Part shown: piece after piece, positions 6,019 to 6,417 of the stretch | Layout: each line of letters begins with the position of its first letter | Numbering within the stretch: position 1 is the first letter of the stretch | Assembly (NCBI GenBank): GCA_012270595.1 | Contig: JAAXIA010000177.1 | Span: 1 to 6,417, forward strand | Source: Rhodanobacteraceae bacterium | Lineage (GTDB): Bacteria > Pseudomonadota > Gammaproteobacteria > Xanthomonadales > Rhodanobacteraceae | DNA length: 6,417 nucleotides | Direction of reading: 5' to 3' | Position numbers and translations under genes: made by a program | Notes under the pieces: model-generated | Told to the model about the DNA's origin: nothing | What the model saw: the letters and a program-made list of their open reading frames with translations, nothing else | The model's database searches: none

Positions 6019-6219
6019 ATGCAGGTCCAGTTGCTAAATCAACACCTTGCCTGCCAGTTGATCCAGCATATTTATGGTGGCTGCACTTATTTGCAGGAGT
6101 TCGACAATACGCTATCTTCAGAAGAGCGTATTGTAGGACATGAAAATTTTCAAGGTGCAATAAGCAGGCAGTTCGCGGTGATCCTTATATATACTAGGAG
6201 TCTTTTAAACAAACCGTAA
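6019..6219 (+). CDS. Possible small hypothetical protein or gene remnant
   Basis: This frame encodes 66 residues from ATG at 6019 (MQVQLLNQHLACQLIQHIYG...) to TAA at 6217-6219. I do not recognise the family. The predicted sequence looks protein-like: alternating hydrophobic and polar residues suggest two amphipathic helices (about residues 2-25 and 40-63, the second containing FQGAISRQFAVILIYTRSLL), with a charged turn LSSEERIVGHE between. There is no clear ribosome site; the nearest purine-rich run lies about 20 bases upstream. A TGA at 6001-6003 bounds the frame upstream. A perfect 10-bp inverted repeat lies inside the frame at 6104-6134. It may be the end of a decayed gene, an intact small gene, or chance. 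Confidence 0.3.
   Translation: MQVQLLNQHLACQLIQHIYGGCTYLQEFDNTLSSEERIVGHENFQGAISRQFAVILIYTRSLLNKP
6104..6134. repeat. Perfect 10-bp inverted repeat (long hairpin)
   Basis: ACAATACGCT (6104-6113) and AGCGTATTGT (6125-6134) are exact reverse complements around an 11-base centre. The centre itself holds CTT/AAG arms, so the hairpin could extend to 13 pairs with a two-base bulge. No T run follows on either strand, so it does not look like an intrinsic terminator. Candidates are an operator for a dimeric regulator, an RNA structure, or part of a small mobile repeat. Confidence 0.7.
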
Positions 6220-6281
6220 TCACGTGATCTTTTGGGTTTTCAACATATACAGAACCTGGTCAGTAATACTGAATTATTTTT

Positions 6282-6302
6282 GGGGCTGAAGTAACTAAGA
6301 CC
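6282..6302 (+). repeat. Candidate left terminal inverted repeat of the insertion sequence
   Basis: The sequence from 6282 starts GGGGCTGAAGTAACTAAG. It begins with a G run, as expected for this family's tips, and lies between A/T-rich host DNA and the transposase gene. The matching right repeat is not in the window, so the exact length is a guess. Confidence 0.4.
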
Positions 6303-6320
6303 TGAATACGGGTCTAGATT

Positions 6321-6417
6321 ATGGCTACTATGTATGAGCGAAAGAGCCGGTTAACAGCAAGACAACAAAGTAAGCTGATAGAACACGTTGTGGCGGGAAC
6401 AACAGCTCGTGCCGCAT
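6321..6417 (+). CDS. IS1595-family (IS1016-like) transposase, N-terminal fragment cut by window end
   Basis: The visible 32 residues, MATMYERKSRLTARQQSK then LIEHVVAGTTARAA, match the N-terminal pattern of IS1016/ISSod11-type transposases, in which KSRL is followed by KLIEHFVAG and TARAAA. This part precedes a short DNA-binding region and then the DDE-type (DDNK/H) catalytic ISXO2-like domain, which lies outside the window. The start could be the ATG at 6321 or the in-frame ATG at 6330; neither has a strong ribosome site. The frame is still open at the last base, so whether the gene is intact cannot be judged. The enzyme would move its own element by cut-and-paste or related transposition. 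The family call rests on motif memory. Confidence 0.8.
   Translation, partial: MATMYERKSRLTARQQSKLIEHVVAGTTARAA

Larger units (their letters stand above)
5785..6281. other. Gap between purF and the insertion sequence with no confident gene
   Basis: These roughly 500 bases contain no recognisable gene on either strand. The stretch 5785-5845 is G/C-rich with no convincing terminator: there is only a 4-bp CCTG/CAGG stem near 5793-5803. Later come a 37-codon frame at 5846-5959, a TACAAT box at 5924, a 63-codon frame at 5952-6143, a 66-codon frame at 6019-6219, a long inverted repeat at 6104-6134, and the palindrome ATCACGTGAT at 6219-6228. The mix of promoter-like sequence, short overlapping frames and a neighbouring insertion sequence suggests the decayed start of a gene that once followed purF. 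This is inference. Confidence 0.5.
6282..6417 (+). mobile_element. IS1595-family (IS1016-like) insertion sequence, left end only
   Basis: The transposase N-terminus at 6321 identifies the family. The element probably begins at GGGGCTGAAG (6282), about 40 bases before the start codon, which is the usual distance in compact insertion sequences. The right end and its terminal repeat lie beyond the window, so the boundary cannot be confirmed. IS1595-family elements usually make an 8-bp target duplication; if the boundary is right, the left copy would be TTATTTTT (6274-6281). Confidence 0.65.

Noticed and set aside
5990..6021. A-run frameshift joining the 5952 frame to the 6019 frame
   Set aside because: A TGA at 6001-6003 in the second frame lies after the A run, so a slip on the run could not join the two frames.

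Overview
The window reads as a chromosomal segment of a gammaproteobacterium. The gene order folC - SPOR-domain protein (dedD position) - cvpA - purF is a well-known conserved cluster in that class, and all coding is on the + strand. The FolC, SPOR and PurF proteins look to me most like the Xanthomonadaceae type. The moderate base composition would fit a lower-GC member such as Xylella, but that genus-level reading is an inference I cannot test here.

Layout. 1-738: the 3' part of folC (folylpolyglutamate synthase). 804-2383: a two-gene type II restriction-modification unit, made of a beta-class DNA methyltransferase overlapping by 4 bases a restriction endonuclease of the MvaI/BcnI (MutH-like) family. 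2384-2636: a noncoding stretch with a strong 9-bp hairpin. 2637-3629: a membrane-anchored protein with two SPOR-like domains. 3664-4191: CvpA. 4309-5784: PurF, essentially full length. 5785-6281: mostly noncoding or unrecognised, with one possible small ORF and a striking 10-bp inverted repeat. 6282-6417: the left end of an IS1595-family (IS1016-like) insertion sequence, with the transposase cut off by the window edge.

The core genes serve folate and purine supply (FolC, PurF) and envelope or septal functions (SPOR protein, CvpA). The restriction-modification pair is visibly richer in A+T than the core genes: a hand count gives about 37% G+C over 1981-2040 in the endonuclease gene, against 60% over 5461-5520 in purF. 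It sits between folC and the dedD-position gene, which are normally close neighbours, so it is best read as an acquired module inserted into a housekeeping operon. The most useful leads are this insertion, a possible Asn-for-Asp change in the endonuclease active site, and the unexplained structured region between purF and the insertion sequence. I see no CRISPR array, tRNA, rRNA or clearly novel multi-gene system.
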